Source of the DNA: Flavobacteriaceae bacterium
GTDB taxonomy: Bacteria > Bacteroidota > Bacteroidia > Flavobacteriales > Flavobacteriaceae
Assembly (NCBI GenBank): GCA_028280265.1
Contig: JANQMD010000018.1
Span: forward strand, 1-64,000
DNA: 64,000 nucleotides
Direction of reading: 5' to 3'
Numbering within the stretch: position 1 is the first letter of the stretch; the number at the start of each line of letters is the position of its first letter. The position numbers were made by a program, and so were the translations under genes. Below the pieces are notes generated by a model that was not told the origin of the DNA, ran no database searches, and worked only from the letters and a program-made list of their open reading frames with translations. This document shows, one piece after another, positions 27,387 to 35,786 of this stretch.

Positions 27387-28364
27387 CTAGTTGCTTTTTA
27401 ATGCTTCTTCTATAATATTTCCAAACAAATCAGGCAAACTTATACCTGCTTCTGCTGCTTGTTGCGGGAGTATACTTTCTTTTGTTAACCCAGGAACTGT
27501 GTTTATTTCTAAAAAATAGGGCTCTCCGTTTACAATAATGTACTCAGCTCTTGAAAAACCACTTATGTTGAGTATTTCATACACTTTCTTCGCTACTATT
27601 TCTACTTTTCTTCTTACCTCTTCGGAAATTCTAGCGGGCGTAATTTCTTGTGATGCTCCTAGATACTTAGCTTCATAATCAAAAAAATCATTTTCAGACA
27701 CAATCTCAGTCATAGGCAACACTTTCACTTTTCCTTCATACTCTAACACACCTACTGAAATTTCAGCACCATCCAAGAAAGATTCAATTAAGATTTCCGA
27801 ATCTTCCTTACATGCCTTTCGAATAGCCAATAACAAATCGATCTCTTTATACACTTTAGAAATTCCAAAACTGGAACCTGCATTGTTTGGTTTTACAAAA
27901 CAAGGCAGTCCAACTTTTCTAATAATCTCGCCGGTATCTATTTCATCTCCTTCATTCAAATAATAAGAAGTTGCTGCTTTAATTCCATATTCCTTAACAA
28001 CACTCAAGGTATCTCTTTTATTGAATGTTAAAGCCATCTGATAAAACGGAGCCGAAGTATGAGGGATTCCTAGCAAATCAAAATAAGCTAAAATGACTCC
28101 ATTCTCACCTGGATTTCCATGAATGGCATTGAAAACACAATCGAATGTAATTTTCTCGTTCTCTAGAACAAAAGTGAAATCATTTTTTTGAATTGGATAT
28201 TCTATCTCATCCTGTACAACAACCCATCTATCCTGTAAAATATGAACCTTATAAGGTCTATAAATCTCTCGATTTAACGATTCATAAACAACATTACCGC
28301 TTTTGAGAGAAATTTCAACTTCAGAGGAATATCCTCCCATAATGATGGCAATGTTTTTTTGCAT
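27387..28364 (-). CDS. ddl: D-alanine--D-alanine ligase
   Basis: This 325-residue ATP-grasp enzyme makes the D-Ala-D-Ala dipeptide of peptidoglycan. It shows IAIIMGGYSSEVEISLKSG at the N-terminus, the HGNPGENG motif, PCFVKPNNAGSSFGISKV for ATP binding, and the C-terminal FLEINTVPGLT with the metal ligands. I take the ATG at 28364 (MQKNIAI); the frame stays open 7 codons upstream, but that extension overlaps a -7-like box, TACTTTTG, at 28390-28383. Peptidoglycan precursor synthesis in the cytoplasm. Confidence 0.96.
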   Translation of the reverse strand: MQKNIAIIMGGYSSEVEISLKSGNVVYESLNREIYRPYKVHILQDRWVVVQDEIEYPIQKNDFTFVLENEKITFDCVFNAIHGNPGENGVILAYFDLLGIPHTSAPFYQMALTFNKRDTLSVVKEYGIKAATSYYLNEGDEIDTGEIIRKVGLPCFVKPNNAGSSFGISKVYKEIDLLLAIRKACKEDSEILIESFLDGAEISVGVLEYEGKVKVLPMTEIVSENDFFDYEAKYLGASQEITPARISEEVRRKVEIVAKKVYEILNISGFSRAEYIIVNGEPYFLEINTVPGLTKESILPQQAAEAGISLPDLFGNIIEEALKSN

Positions 28365-28382
28365 TTTATTTCGCTTTGTACA

Positions 28383-28390
28383 CAAAAGTA
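28383..28390 (-). promoter_or_regulatory. Candidate -7 box upstream of ddl
   Basis: TACTTTTG on the minus strand fully matches TAnnTTTG and lies 18 bases before the ddl ATG. A TTG is present upstream at a shorter than usual spacing of about 14 bases. Confidence 0.35.
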
Positions 28391-28882
28391 CATGATTTTT
28401 TTCACAAGAAAGTTATTGAAAAATCCAATGAAGAAATTGCATGGATTAACCTAGTAATTCTCGATATAAAACTCAGGTTTCAACATTTTTGGTGCTATTT
28501 CACCAGTAGACTTTTGCGCTAAAAAGAATCTTAGCAAAACTTTAACTTTCTAACAAGAACAGCAATACAACCATCTATAAAACAATATATTAACTACTAT
28601 CATTTTTACCATTTATACGTAGCAGCTCGTAACCATAAACAGGGATTTTCACTACTCTTAAGAAGACGAGAAGTTTTTTTTTCATTAAAAATCTCATAGC
28701 TTTAATATGTTATTTCTTTCGATAAGAAAGTCTAACACCCCAACAACAACACTCGTTTTTATACTTACCATTTGTAGCCCGAAATTTCTTTAGGATGAAA
28801 CTTCATGAGGTTTAAGACCCTCTTTGACTTTCTTTTCCAGAAGAGTTTCAAACATTTAAATAATAACTTAAAATCAAACATT
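28391..28882. other. Long AT-rich leader upstream of the LRR gene
   Basis: About 490 bases separate the divergent ddl and LRR genes. The sequence is AT-rich with short hairpins such as CTTTCGATAAGAAAG near 28720, and CTTAAGAAG. The reading frame of the LRR gene stays open from 28805, but the residues there are charged and precede a normal signal peptide, so I do not count them. I see no RNA family that I recognise. Confidence 0.4.
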
Positions 28883-31800
28883 ATGAAGAAAACTATTCTT
28901 TCAAAGGTTTTTACCTTTTGCCTGCTATTTGTGGGTTTTGGAATGACCCATGCACAGCAATGGACTGCAGTTCCAGATGCAAATTTTGAAGCCGCTCTGG
29001 AGCAACTAAACCCTGCTTTGGCCAATGACGAAAATCCAGGCTTTGTAAAAACGAGCCTTATTGCTACCATGACTTCACTTGATGTAAGCAACAAGAACAT
29101 CTCCAATCTTCAGGGGATCGAAGGTTTTACAGCCCTAAAACACTTAGACTGTTCCAGAAACCAGTTATCGTCTTTAGTACTCACGAGCAATACAGCTCTG
29201 ATAACGCTGAATGCTTCTAAAAATCAATTATCAACAATTGATATCAGTGTAAACACAGCATTGACTTTTCTAAATCTTTCTGAGAATCAAATTACAAGTG
29301 TGAATCTTTCTACTCTGTTGTCTTTATCCCATGCATATCTAAAAAACAATCGCTTGACAACTGTTGATATCTCAACAAATACAAGCCTAGTAGAGTTAAA
29401 TCTATCGGGAAATCAAATCGGTTCACTTAATGTAGCGACCAATACACTTTTACAAAATTTAACACTTTCAGACAATGTCTTAACATCCTTAGATGTAAGT
29501 ACCCTGACAAATCTGACGACATTGATTGTAAATAGCAACTCACCTTTGCGATGTGTTCTGGCAAATAGCACACAACTCAATCCCATTCCTTCTAACTGGA
29601 ATTCAGACCCCACTACCCGGTTTACGATAGACTGCCTTAAAACTGCTATTCCTGATCCATTATTTGAACAACTTTTGATAGACAAAGGATATGACAATAT
29701 ACTCGATGGCTTTATTACCAATGCAAATGTCGAAAACGAAATAGGACTTCTTATCGACAATACCAACATCACCAATATAAAAGGAATAGAGGCTTTTTCT
29801 TCAATATTCATTTTGGGCATTCGCAACAATCCAGAATTGATAAATATGGATATTAGTGGACTCAAAAGCCTTGCCGTCCTTTCTGTACAATCCAATTCCA
29901 AATTAACTGTAGCGGATTTTAGATTCAATGATAACCTTGAAGTGGTAAGTGTTAACAACAATAATGCTGTAACAGAAGTAAAATTTGGTTCAAATAGCAG
30001 GCTGATAAATTTTGATATCTCGGGTACTTCTTTGACTAATTTGGATCTATCACCTGTTAAAGATTTAATTGGTTTGGGATTATCCAATACAGGTCTTACT
30101 AGTATTGATCTTTCTGCGAATACTAGTTTGAGAGGTTTAACTATACTAAACCAGCCCTTACTCCAAAATATTGATTTATCTAACAATCGTTCTTTACAAA
30201 ACATCAAAATTAACGGAACATCACTTACCACTCTCGATTTGGTAAATAGTTTTGCACTATCTGAATTAGATGTGGCCAATAATCCAAACCTGACTTGTGT
30301 TGAAACATTAATACAGCCTCCACCTACCTGGATCAAAGACCCCCACACCGTTTTTTCAAATAACTGTGGTATCGTAGCCAAAACCTATATCCCAGATGAT
30401 CAATTTGAACAGGCTCTTATTGATCTAGGACTCGATGACACACTCGATGACCAAGTGTCAACACGTAACATCAGTCAAATAAAAAAACTGGATGTGAGCA
30501 ATAAAAATATTTCCAGTTTACAAGGTATTGAAGATTTTACCAGCCTTGTTCAACTAAATTGTTCGAACAATCTATTGACAGAATTAACATTAGGGGTAGC
30601 ATTTCAGTCTTTGAATTGTCGTGGGAATCAACTTTCTCAATTGAATTTAAAAAACGCCGAGGGTTTAGTTTACTTGAACTGTGATGAGAATCTTTTGAGT
30701 CGTATCGATCTTTCTTCTAATAATCAGTTGACTTTTTTATCTCTGGCTAAAAATAAACTCAAAGAACTCAGTTTGATCAACAATTCTCTGCTCAATGTTC
30801 TTATTGCAGATCACAATCAGTTGATGACACTTGATTTTACATCTAACACTCATTTAAATAGAGCAGATGTGAACTTCAATCAACTTTCATCTATAAACTT
30901 GAGTCAAAACACCTCGTTAAGTCAGTTGAATATCAGTCATAATTTGCTTGCCTCTATTGATCTTAGCGCCAATACTAATTTGAAATCATTGGATGCTTCA
31001 GATAATCCATTAACGGGCTTAAATGTGGGTAGTATTACTGGCTTGTCTTATCTGTTTGCCAACAACCTTAGTACCTCCTGTATTCAGGTAAATAACAACC
31101 AGTTTACTGCGATTCCTTCGGGTTGGTCGGCTAGTGTTAATTACTCGCTGAATTGTAATGGCACCTATATTCCAGATGATAATTTTGAACAAGCTTTAAT
31201 TGATTTAGGCTACGATACTGTTCTTGACAATTATGTCGCTACCGCTCAAATTAATACGCTTACTACATTAAACATCAGCAATAAAAACATCGCAGACCCT
31301 GAAGGATTACAAGCTTTTGTTGCGTTACAAAACTTAAATATTTCGGGAAATCAATTGGCGAAACTGAATCTAAGTGTGTTGCCCGCATTAACAGTTATGA
31401 ATGCACAAAACAACCCGAGTCTTTCCTGTATTCAAGTAAGTCAAGTGCAATTTGAAAATACGCCTGAAGGATGGGTGAAAGATGCTACAGCCAAATATTC
31501 ATTGGATTGTGACAATACTTTTGTGCCTGACAATAACTTTGAGCTAGCTTTGATAGGCTTAGGGTATGATGATGTTTTGGACGACAAGGTGAAAACGGCT
31601 AATATAAACACCATCACCTCACTAGACATCAGTAGCAAGAGCATTGCTAATCTTACCGGAATACAAGATTTTACTGCATTGACCAATCTAAATTTTAGCA
31701 GTAATAGTGTCACTAGTGTGGACTTGACTCAAAATACGAATTTAACACTCATTAATGGATTCAACAATCAATTAACAAGTGTGAATATTCTTAATTTAAC

Positions 31801-32776
31801 AGCTCTCACCGATGTGAATTTTGCCAACAACTCGCTCTCTTCAGTGAACCTTAGTACAAATACAGCGCTAACTCGGATGTCTGTTCTAAACAACTCGAAC
31901 CTATTTTGTATTCAGGTAAATGCTAGTCAGCTTGCCAACATTCCAACGGGATGGCAAAAAGATGTAAACGCAACATACAGTCAAAACTGTAATCGTACTT
32001 TTGTTCCTGATACTAATTTTGAGCAGGCATTGATTGATCTTGGATACGACAATATTTTAGACGACTATGTGATTACAGGAAACATTGAAAATTTAACTCA
32101 GCTGGTGATCAGTAATAAAAGTATCGCCAATTTGCAAGGTATCGAAGCTTTCACTTCTCTTCAATTTTTGGATGTTCGAAGTAATGCAATTACAGAATTA
32201 GATTTAAGATCTAATGTAGCACTGCAAGGGATTGCTTGTGATAACAATCAGCTTACTCGTTTAAATGTAAGTGGTAATCCCAATTTACTTCAGTTGTTAG
32301 CCACCAATAATCAGTTATCTTCTTTAAATGTAAGTAACAACACATTACTGGAAAGATTACGAGTACAAAACAATTCCAGTCTTACGTGTATCCAGGTAAA
32401 TAGCACTCAGTTGGCCAACATCCCAGGTAAGTGGAGAAAGGATGCTGCGGCTTCTTACTCCATAAATTGTAGTGGTGGATCTGGAGGTGGTGGAGGTAGC
32501 GGTAGAGATAGAGCTACTGTTCATCCAGACTCAAATAGTACAAATGCTTTGTTACTGTATCCAAACCCGAGTTCTAACACACTAAAAGTGAGTCTTGGCA
32601 AACATACCGAGGCAGATATAGTTATCACTGACGTGAATGGTAAAGAGATTTTAAGAAGAAAAGTGAATACTTCTAGTAATCTTATTGATGTTTCTAAAGT
32701 ACCCGATGGTATCTACTTCGCTACAATGAATACCCATACCGAAAAACGTACGCAGAAAATTATTATCTCAAATTAG
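28883..32776 (+). CDS. Modular leucine-rich-repeat surface protein with T9SS sorting domain
   Basis: This 1297-residue protein starts with a signal peptide (about residues 1-24, ending MTHAQQ). Six modules follow. Each opens with a helix-like cap (FEQALIDLGYDNILDD type), continues with LRR units rich in L-x-x-L and NxL (IxxIDLSxNTxLxxLxLSxN), and ends with a Cys-bounded tail (SLTCIQVN ... WRKDAAASYSINC type). The modules start near residues 22, 253, 500, 761, 878 and 1038. A Gly-rich linker precedes a C-terminal T9SS type A domain from about residue 1222 (LLYPNPSSNTLKVS ... KIIISN). It should be exported by the type IX system and held at or released from the surface; adhesion or protein binding is inference. 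I start at the ATG at 28883. A hairpin terminator lies at 32866. Confidence 0.93.
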   Translation: MKKTILSKVFTFCLLFVGFGMTHAQQWTAVPDANFEAALEQLNPALANDENPGFVKTSLIATMTSLDVSNKNISNLQGIEGFTALKHLDCSRNQLSSLVLTSNTALITLNASKNQLSTIDISVNTALTFLNLSENQITSVNLSTLLSLSHAYLKNNRLTTVDISTNTSLVELNLSGNQIGSLNVATNTLLQNLTLSDNVLTSLDVSTLTNLTTLIVNSNSPLRCVLANSTQLNPIPSNWNSDPTTRFTIDCLKTAIPDPLFEQLLIDKGYDNILDGFITNANVENEIGLLIDNTNITNIKGIEAFSSIFILGIRNNPELINMDISGLKSLAVLSVQSNSKLTVADFRFNDNLEVVSVNNNNAVTEVKFGSNSRLINFDISGTSLTNLDLSPVKDLIGLGLSNTGLTSIDLSANTSLRGLTILNQPLLQNIDLSNNRSLQNIKINGTSLTTLDLVNSFALSELDVANNPNLTCVETLIQPPPTWIKDPHTVFSNNCGIVAKTYIPDDQFEQALIDLGLDDTLDDQVSTRNISQIKKLDVSNKNISSLQGIEDFTSLVQLNCSNNLLTELTLGVAFQSLNCRGNQLSQLNLKNAEGLVYLNCDENLLSRIDLSSNNQLTFLSLAKNKLKELSLINNSLLNVLIADHNQLMTLDFTSNTHLNRADVNFNQLSSINLSQNTSLSQLNISHNLLASIDLSANTNLKSLDASDNPLTGLNVGSITGLSYLFANNLSTSCIQVNNNQFTAIPSGWSASVNYSLNCNGTYIPDDNFEQALIDLGYDTVLDNYVATAQINTLTTLNISNKNIADPEGLQAFVALQNLNISGNQLAKLNLSVLPALTVMNAQNNPSLSCIQVSQVQFENTPEGWVKDATAKYSLDCDNTFVPDNNFELALIGLGYDDVLDDKVKTANINTITSLDISSKSIANLTGIQDFTALTNLNFSSNSVTSVDLTQNTNLTLINGFNNQLTSVNILNLTALTDVNFANNSLSSVNLSTNTALTRMSVLNNSNLFCIQVNASQLANIPTGWQKDVNATYSQNCNRTFVPDTNFEQALIDLGYDNILDDYVITGNIENLTQLVISNKSIANLQGIEAFTSLQFLDVRSNAITELDLRSNVALQGIACDNNQLTRLNVSGNPNLLQLLATNNQLSSLNVSNNTLLERLRVQNNSSLTCIQVNSTQLANIPGKWRKDAAASYSINCSGGSGGGGGSGRDRATVHPDSNSTNALLLYPNPSSNTLKVSLGKHTEADIVITDVNGKEILRRKVNTSSNLIDVSKVPDGIYFATMNTHTEKRTQKIIISN

Positions 32777-32865
32777 ATATGTTTCGTTGAAATGACGAGA
32801 GGGTTGATTGAAAGTTTATAAAGCTTGAAAGAAGTCAACAAATCGAACTGAGATTATCTTTACAA

Positions 32866-32897
32866 AGTCGTCTGAACTATTCTTCGGGCGGCTTTTT
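32866..32897 (+). terminator. Intrinsic terminator of the LRR gene
   Basis: AGTCGTCTGAA and TTCGGGCGGCT can pair over 11 positions if G-U pairs are allowed, with a 6-base loop and a following T-tract. Confidence 0.7.
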
Positions 32898-32906
32898 CTA
32901 TGCTAG

Positions 32907-33039
32907 TGAACAGTGAACGATGAGCAATTATCAATAATCAGTGAGCAATGAGCAATTCTCAATTCTCAATTCTTAATTCTTAATTCTTAATTCTTAATTC
33001 TTAATTCTTAATTCTTAATTTTTAATTTTTAATTTTTAA
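32907..33039. repeat. Graded heptanucleotide array (19 units)
   Basis: Nineteen consecutive 7-base units drift along the array: TGAACAG, TGAACGA, TGAGCAA, TTATCAA, TAATCAG, TGAGCAA twice, TTCTCAA twice, TTCTTAA seven times, TTTTTAA three times. TTCTTAA is the complement of the GAATTAA phase-shifted unit at 24565, so the two arrays are of the same type in opposite orientation. Confidence 0.9.
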
Positions 33040-33084
33040 TGAGATGATAAAAAATTCCTTTCAATTTACAATTAATACGTTTTC

Positions 33085-33140
33085 AAACCTTCAAATCGCC
33101 AAATTGCTACATTGCTACATTGTCATATTAGTTCATTCTT
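33085..33140. repeat. Degenerate octamer array
   Basis: Seven 8-base units related to AAATTGCT/ACATTGCT follow each other: AAACCTTC, AAATCGCC, AAATTGCT, ACATTGCT, ACATTGTC, ATATTAGT, TCATTCTT. The array runs into the stop codon of the minus-strand flavoprotein gene. Confidence 0.5.
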
Positions 33141-34344
33141 CAGATAATGAGTTTGCAATAATCCATCCACCTGTCCAAGCGTTTTGAAAATTGAATCCTC
33201 CAGTAACCGCATCAATATTTAACACCTCTCCTACGAAGAATAGGTTGCTGTGTAATTTGCTCTCAAACCGTTTAAAGTTGATCTCTTTTAAATCAATTCC
33301 TCCTGCCGTAACGAACTCTTCTTTGAACGTACTTTTTCCATTCGCTTGGAAAACAGCTTTGGTCAATTGATTTGCCAATTCATTTATCTGATTCTTTGTC
33401 AGATTTGCCCAATTTTGATTTCTCTCAACCTTAGCAGTAATTACTATTCGTTCCCATAACCTTCGGGGGATTATTGCAAAAGGAGATTTTAAAATCACTT
33501 GCTTTTTCGATTGTATTTGCTTTATCTCTTGGAGTTTTTCCAATACCTCTTCATAGGATTTTGATAGCCAATTGACTTCAACCTGATATTGGTATTGTTT
33601 TTCTGCCAAAATACGTGCACCAAATGCAGATAATTTTAGAACTGCAGGTCCACTCATCCCCCAATGTGTAATGAGTAGTGGTCCAGAGGCCTCTAATTTG
33701 GTTCCATGAATTTTTACCGTTGCATTGGGAACTGAGATTCCCGATATATCAGCAATACGATGATCTTTGATATTAAATGTAAATAAGGATGGAACGGGAT
33801 CTACAATACTATGTCCAATTGATTCCGATAATTTCCACACTTGTTTGCTACTCCCTGCGGCAATTACAAGAGCATCACACTCGAATTCATCGTTTTTTGT
33901 ATTGACCAACCATCTGTTAGCTTTTTTTTCAATGGAAATTACTCCTTGATTTTTTAAGATGGGAATTTCTAATTCTTTGGTTTTTCTTAAAAAGCAATCA
34001 ATAATAGTTTGTGAAGAATTGGATTCTGGAAACACTCTATTGTCATCTTCAATTTTTAATGGGATTCCATTATTTTCGAACCACTCAAAGGTATCGCCCG
34101 TCATAAATTGATGAAAGGGTCCTAGCAATTCCTTTTCCCCTCTTGGATAGAACTCACAAAGCTCTTTAGGGGTAAAACATGCGTGTGTTACATTGCACCT
34201 TCCGCCTCCAGAAATTTTGACTTTTTGCAATACTTCTTTCCCTTTCTCAAGAATCGTGATATCCAAATCAGAATTCATTTCTTTCGCATTGATAGCGGTA
34301 AAAAAGCCTGCTGCTCCCCCTCCTATAACGATTATTTTTTTCAT
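33133..34344 (-). CDS. HI0933/BaiN-like NAD(P)/FAD-dependent oxidoreductase
   Basis: This 403-residue flavoprotein has an N-terminal dinucleotide fold (IVIGGGAAGFFTAINA) followed by the family motif KISGGGRCNVTHA. A middle segment ends DALVIAAGSSK, and the C-terminus carries FAD-contact residues in FFVGEVLNIDAVTGGFNFQ with GGWIIANSL. Members of the HI0933 family include BaiN, but most have no known substrate, so only the fold and cofactor are secure. It is cytoplasmic. It lies downstream of the GYDIA kinase gene, separated by 64 bases that contain a hairpin-like repeat piece. Confidence 0.85.
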   Translation of the reverse strand: MKKIIVIGGGAAGFFTAINAKEMNSDLDITILEKGKEVLQKVKISGGGRCNVTHACFTPKELCEFYPRGEKELLGPFHQFMTGDTFEWFENNGIPLKIEDDNRVFPESNSSQTIIDCFLRKTKELEIPILKNQGVISIEKKANRWLVNTKNDEFECDALVIAAGSSKQVWKLSESIGHSIVDPVPSLFTFNIKDHRIADISGISVPNATVKIHGTKLEASGPLLITHWGMSGPAVLKLSAFGARILAEKQYQYQVEVNWLSKSYEEVLEKLQEIKQIQSKKQVILKSPFAIIPRRLWERIVITAKVERNQNWANLTKNQINELANQLTKAVFQANGKSTFKEEFVTAGGIDLKEINFKRFESKLHSNLFFVGEVLNIDAVTGGFNFQNAWTGGWIIANSLSEE

Positions 34345-34408
34345 TTAATTCCTTCTTGTTACTTCGAGTATCGCGCCACAGCGTAATCAATCGATGTGAC
34401 ATTTTGAG

Positions 34409-35380
34409 TTATAATATCATATCCACATATGATAGTACTGTTGAATATCCTTTTTGCTTAAAATAATTTGGAGTGGAGTCATTCCCTGTTGCTAGAATAA
34501 AATCACCTCCCCAAGCGCCTAAGCTTTTTACAGCTCCAAAATAATCTGGGAACAACTTTTCTTTAATCGTTGGTAGTTCAATAATATCTGAGATAATTGA
34601 TTCGTGCTTTTGCATCAATTCTTCAAATGTAGAGAGTTCTTTTACATGTAACATTTCATGAGAAATTTGAGAAATATTCTCTAATTCTTCTTTGACCCTT
34701 TCTCTTTTCTCTTGATATCTTTTGATTCCTTCTCTACTATTCTGCTTCTGGTTCAGATGTACAAAAAATAATTGGTCTTTAAATTCAGGGTTGAAATCAA
34801 CTGGCTGAAGCTTTGGTTGTTGACTGAGCCTGCCTTGTCGGCAGACAGGCGGAGTCGAAGTCAACAATTGCAACTGATAAAAAATGGGAGAATTGTTACT
34901 CGCACAAGCAATATCGTAACCACTTCCAGAAAAAGAATTCCATAAAAGTTGGTAGGCATCTACTTTTGCCCATTGGGCAATATTATTGATTAAGGTTGAA
35001 GAACTTCCCAGTCCCCAATCTCTCGGAAAAGTCAAATGAGTTTTTACCAAATAACCCGACTCAACTTGTAAAAAATCAGGATTCAGTTTCCTTGCCTCCT
35101 GCAATATATTTTGCAATGTTTCGGCAATAAACTCCGCACTTCCTTCTTTGTTAGAATTGAAAGTAGCGTTTTTTAATCTCAATTTAGGTAAGTCAAAAAT
35201 GGCTTCAAACCAACATTCTCCGGTGGTTGTAAAACTTCCCCAAACCAATTCAGGTTCTTGAATTTCTTTAACTACGAGATCCTGACCAAATTTTGTGGGC
35301 ACCGCTAATGCTGTTGCTCCATCTAAAATGACATATTCTCCTGTAAGTAATAATTTTCCGTTGGAATAGAATCTATGCAT
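34409..35380 (-). CDS. GYDIA-family GHMP kinase with in-frame palindromic insertion
   Basis: This 323-residue GHMP-family kinase is of the GYDIA subfamily, named for the SGYDIACA motif, which is present here. The ATP loop is PRDWGLGSSSTLINNIAQW. GEYVILDGATALAVP at the N-terminus is the usual first motif. Together with HMG-CoA reductase on the same strand, it is the candidate mevalonate-pathway kinase. About 17 codons (34817-34867) derive from a palindromic repeat inserted in frame, between YQLQ and QPKLQPV. Activity is not ruled out, since the insert lies outside the core motifs. The ATG is at 35380 and overlaps the broken GIY-YIG frame. Confidence 0.88.
   Translation of the reverse strand: MHRFYSNGKLLLTGEYVILDGATALAVPTKFGQDLVVKEIQEPELVWGSFTTTGECWFEAIFDLPKLRLKNATFNSNKEGSAEFIAETLQNILQEARKLNPDFLQVESGYLVKTHLTFPRDWGLGSSSTLINNIAQWAKVDAYQLLWNSFSGSGYDIACASNNSPIFYQLQLLTSTPPVCRQGRLSQQPKLQPVDFNPEFKDQLFFVHLNQKQNSREGIKRYQEKRERVKEELENISQISHEMLHVKELSTFEELMQKHESIISDIIELPTIKEKLFPDYFGAVKSLGAWGGDFILATGNDSTPNYFKQKGYSTVLSYVDMIL
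34817..34867. repeat. Palindromic REP-like element inside the GHMP kinase gene
   Basis: Arms TTGTTGACT and AGTCAACAA (9 bp, perfect) enclose the element. Its inner part contains CTGCC-type inverted repeats and GGAGTCGAAG. It is 51 bases, exactly 17 codons, so the frame is kept. The core matches the elements at 35394 and 35738. Confidence 0.85.
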
Positions 35381-35715
35381 TATCTTTTATCTTGGTGGCA
35401 GACAAACGCAGTCGAAACCACCTATGGTTGGTTTCATTTAAACATTTGGAATACTTTTTCAATGCCTCAAAGTTTTCTTCTATTAATGATCTCTTTTTAT
35501 TCCTACTCCACCCTTGTATTTGCTTCTCTCTCTTAAATGCTTCTGAAATATTCAGAAATTCTTGACAGTAAACCAAATACAGGCAAACGTTTCTTAGTAT
35601 GGTTTGCTCCTTTTCCTTCCTGATGCTCATTCAGCCTTTTTTCAATATCAATTGTACTCCCAGTGTAAAAACTACCATCAGAACATTCTAGAATGTAAAC
35701 ATATCCTTTTTTCAT
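35373..35715 (-). pseudogene. Frameshifted GIY-YIG nuclease-domain gene
   Basis: This gene would encode a small UvrC/GIY-YIG-type protein of about 90-110 residues (MKKGYVYILECSDGSFYTGS at the start). The reading frame is lost after NHTKKRLPV. In the next frame it continues LVYCQEFLNISEAFKREKQ and IQGWSRNKKRSLIEENFEAL, a standard GIY-YIG ending. Removing one T in the TTT run near 35575 restores one continuous protein, so this is either a real frameshift or a sequencing error. Palindromic elements flank it. The one downstream (35394-35422) has replaced its C-terminus, so the frame ends overlapping the GHMP kinase start. Function of such stand-alone GIY-YIG proteins is not established. Confidence 0.8.
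35394..35422. repeat. Short palindromic REP-like element
   Basis: Arms GGTGG and CCACC enclose CAGACAAACGCAGTCGAAA, a close relative of the inner part of the elements at 34817 and 35738. It forms the last codons of the GIY-YIG frame and lies just before the GHMP kinase start. Confidence 0.6.
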
Positions 35716-35737
35716 AGCTATTCTATATTTATTGTGC

Positions 35738-35786
35738 CTTCGACTCCGCTCAGGCATCTGTCCACGGTAGCTGAGCGGAGTCGAAG
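35738..35786. repeat. Perfect 16-bp inverted repeat (REP-like element)
   Basis: CTTCGACTCCGCTCAG at 35738-35753 is repeated as its exact complement at 35771-35786, around a 17-base loop. It ends at the stop codon of the HMG-CoA reductase gene and may also act as a terminator-like hairpin, although no T-tract follows on the minus strand. Confidence 0.85.

Larger units (their letters stand above)
32777..33132. other. Repeat-rich intergenic region between convergent genes
   Basis: The 356 bases hold the LRR terminator (32866-32897), a graded heptanucleotide array (32907-33039), and a degenerate 8-base-period stretch (33085-33132) that runs into the stop codon of the convergent flavoprotein gene. 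No gene is visible. Confidence 0.7.

Noticed and set aside
28805..28882. Earlier in-frame start of the LRR protein
   Set aside because: The extra residues are charged and precede a complete signal peptide starting at 28883.
29413..30381. Long antisense reading frame (322 codons) opposite the LRR gene
   Set aside because: It arises from the repeated LRR codons read backwards; it has no signal peptide or domain, and the sense gene is unambiguous.
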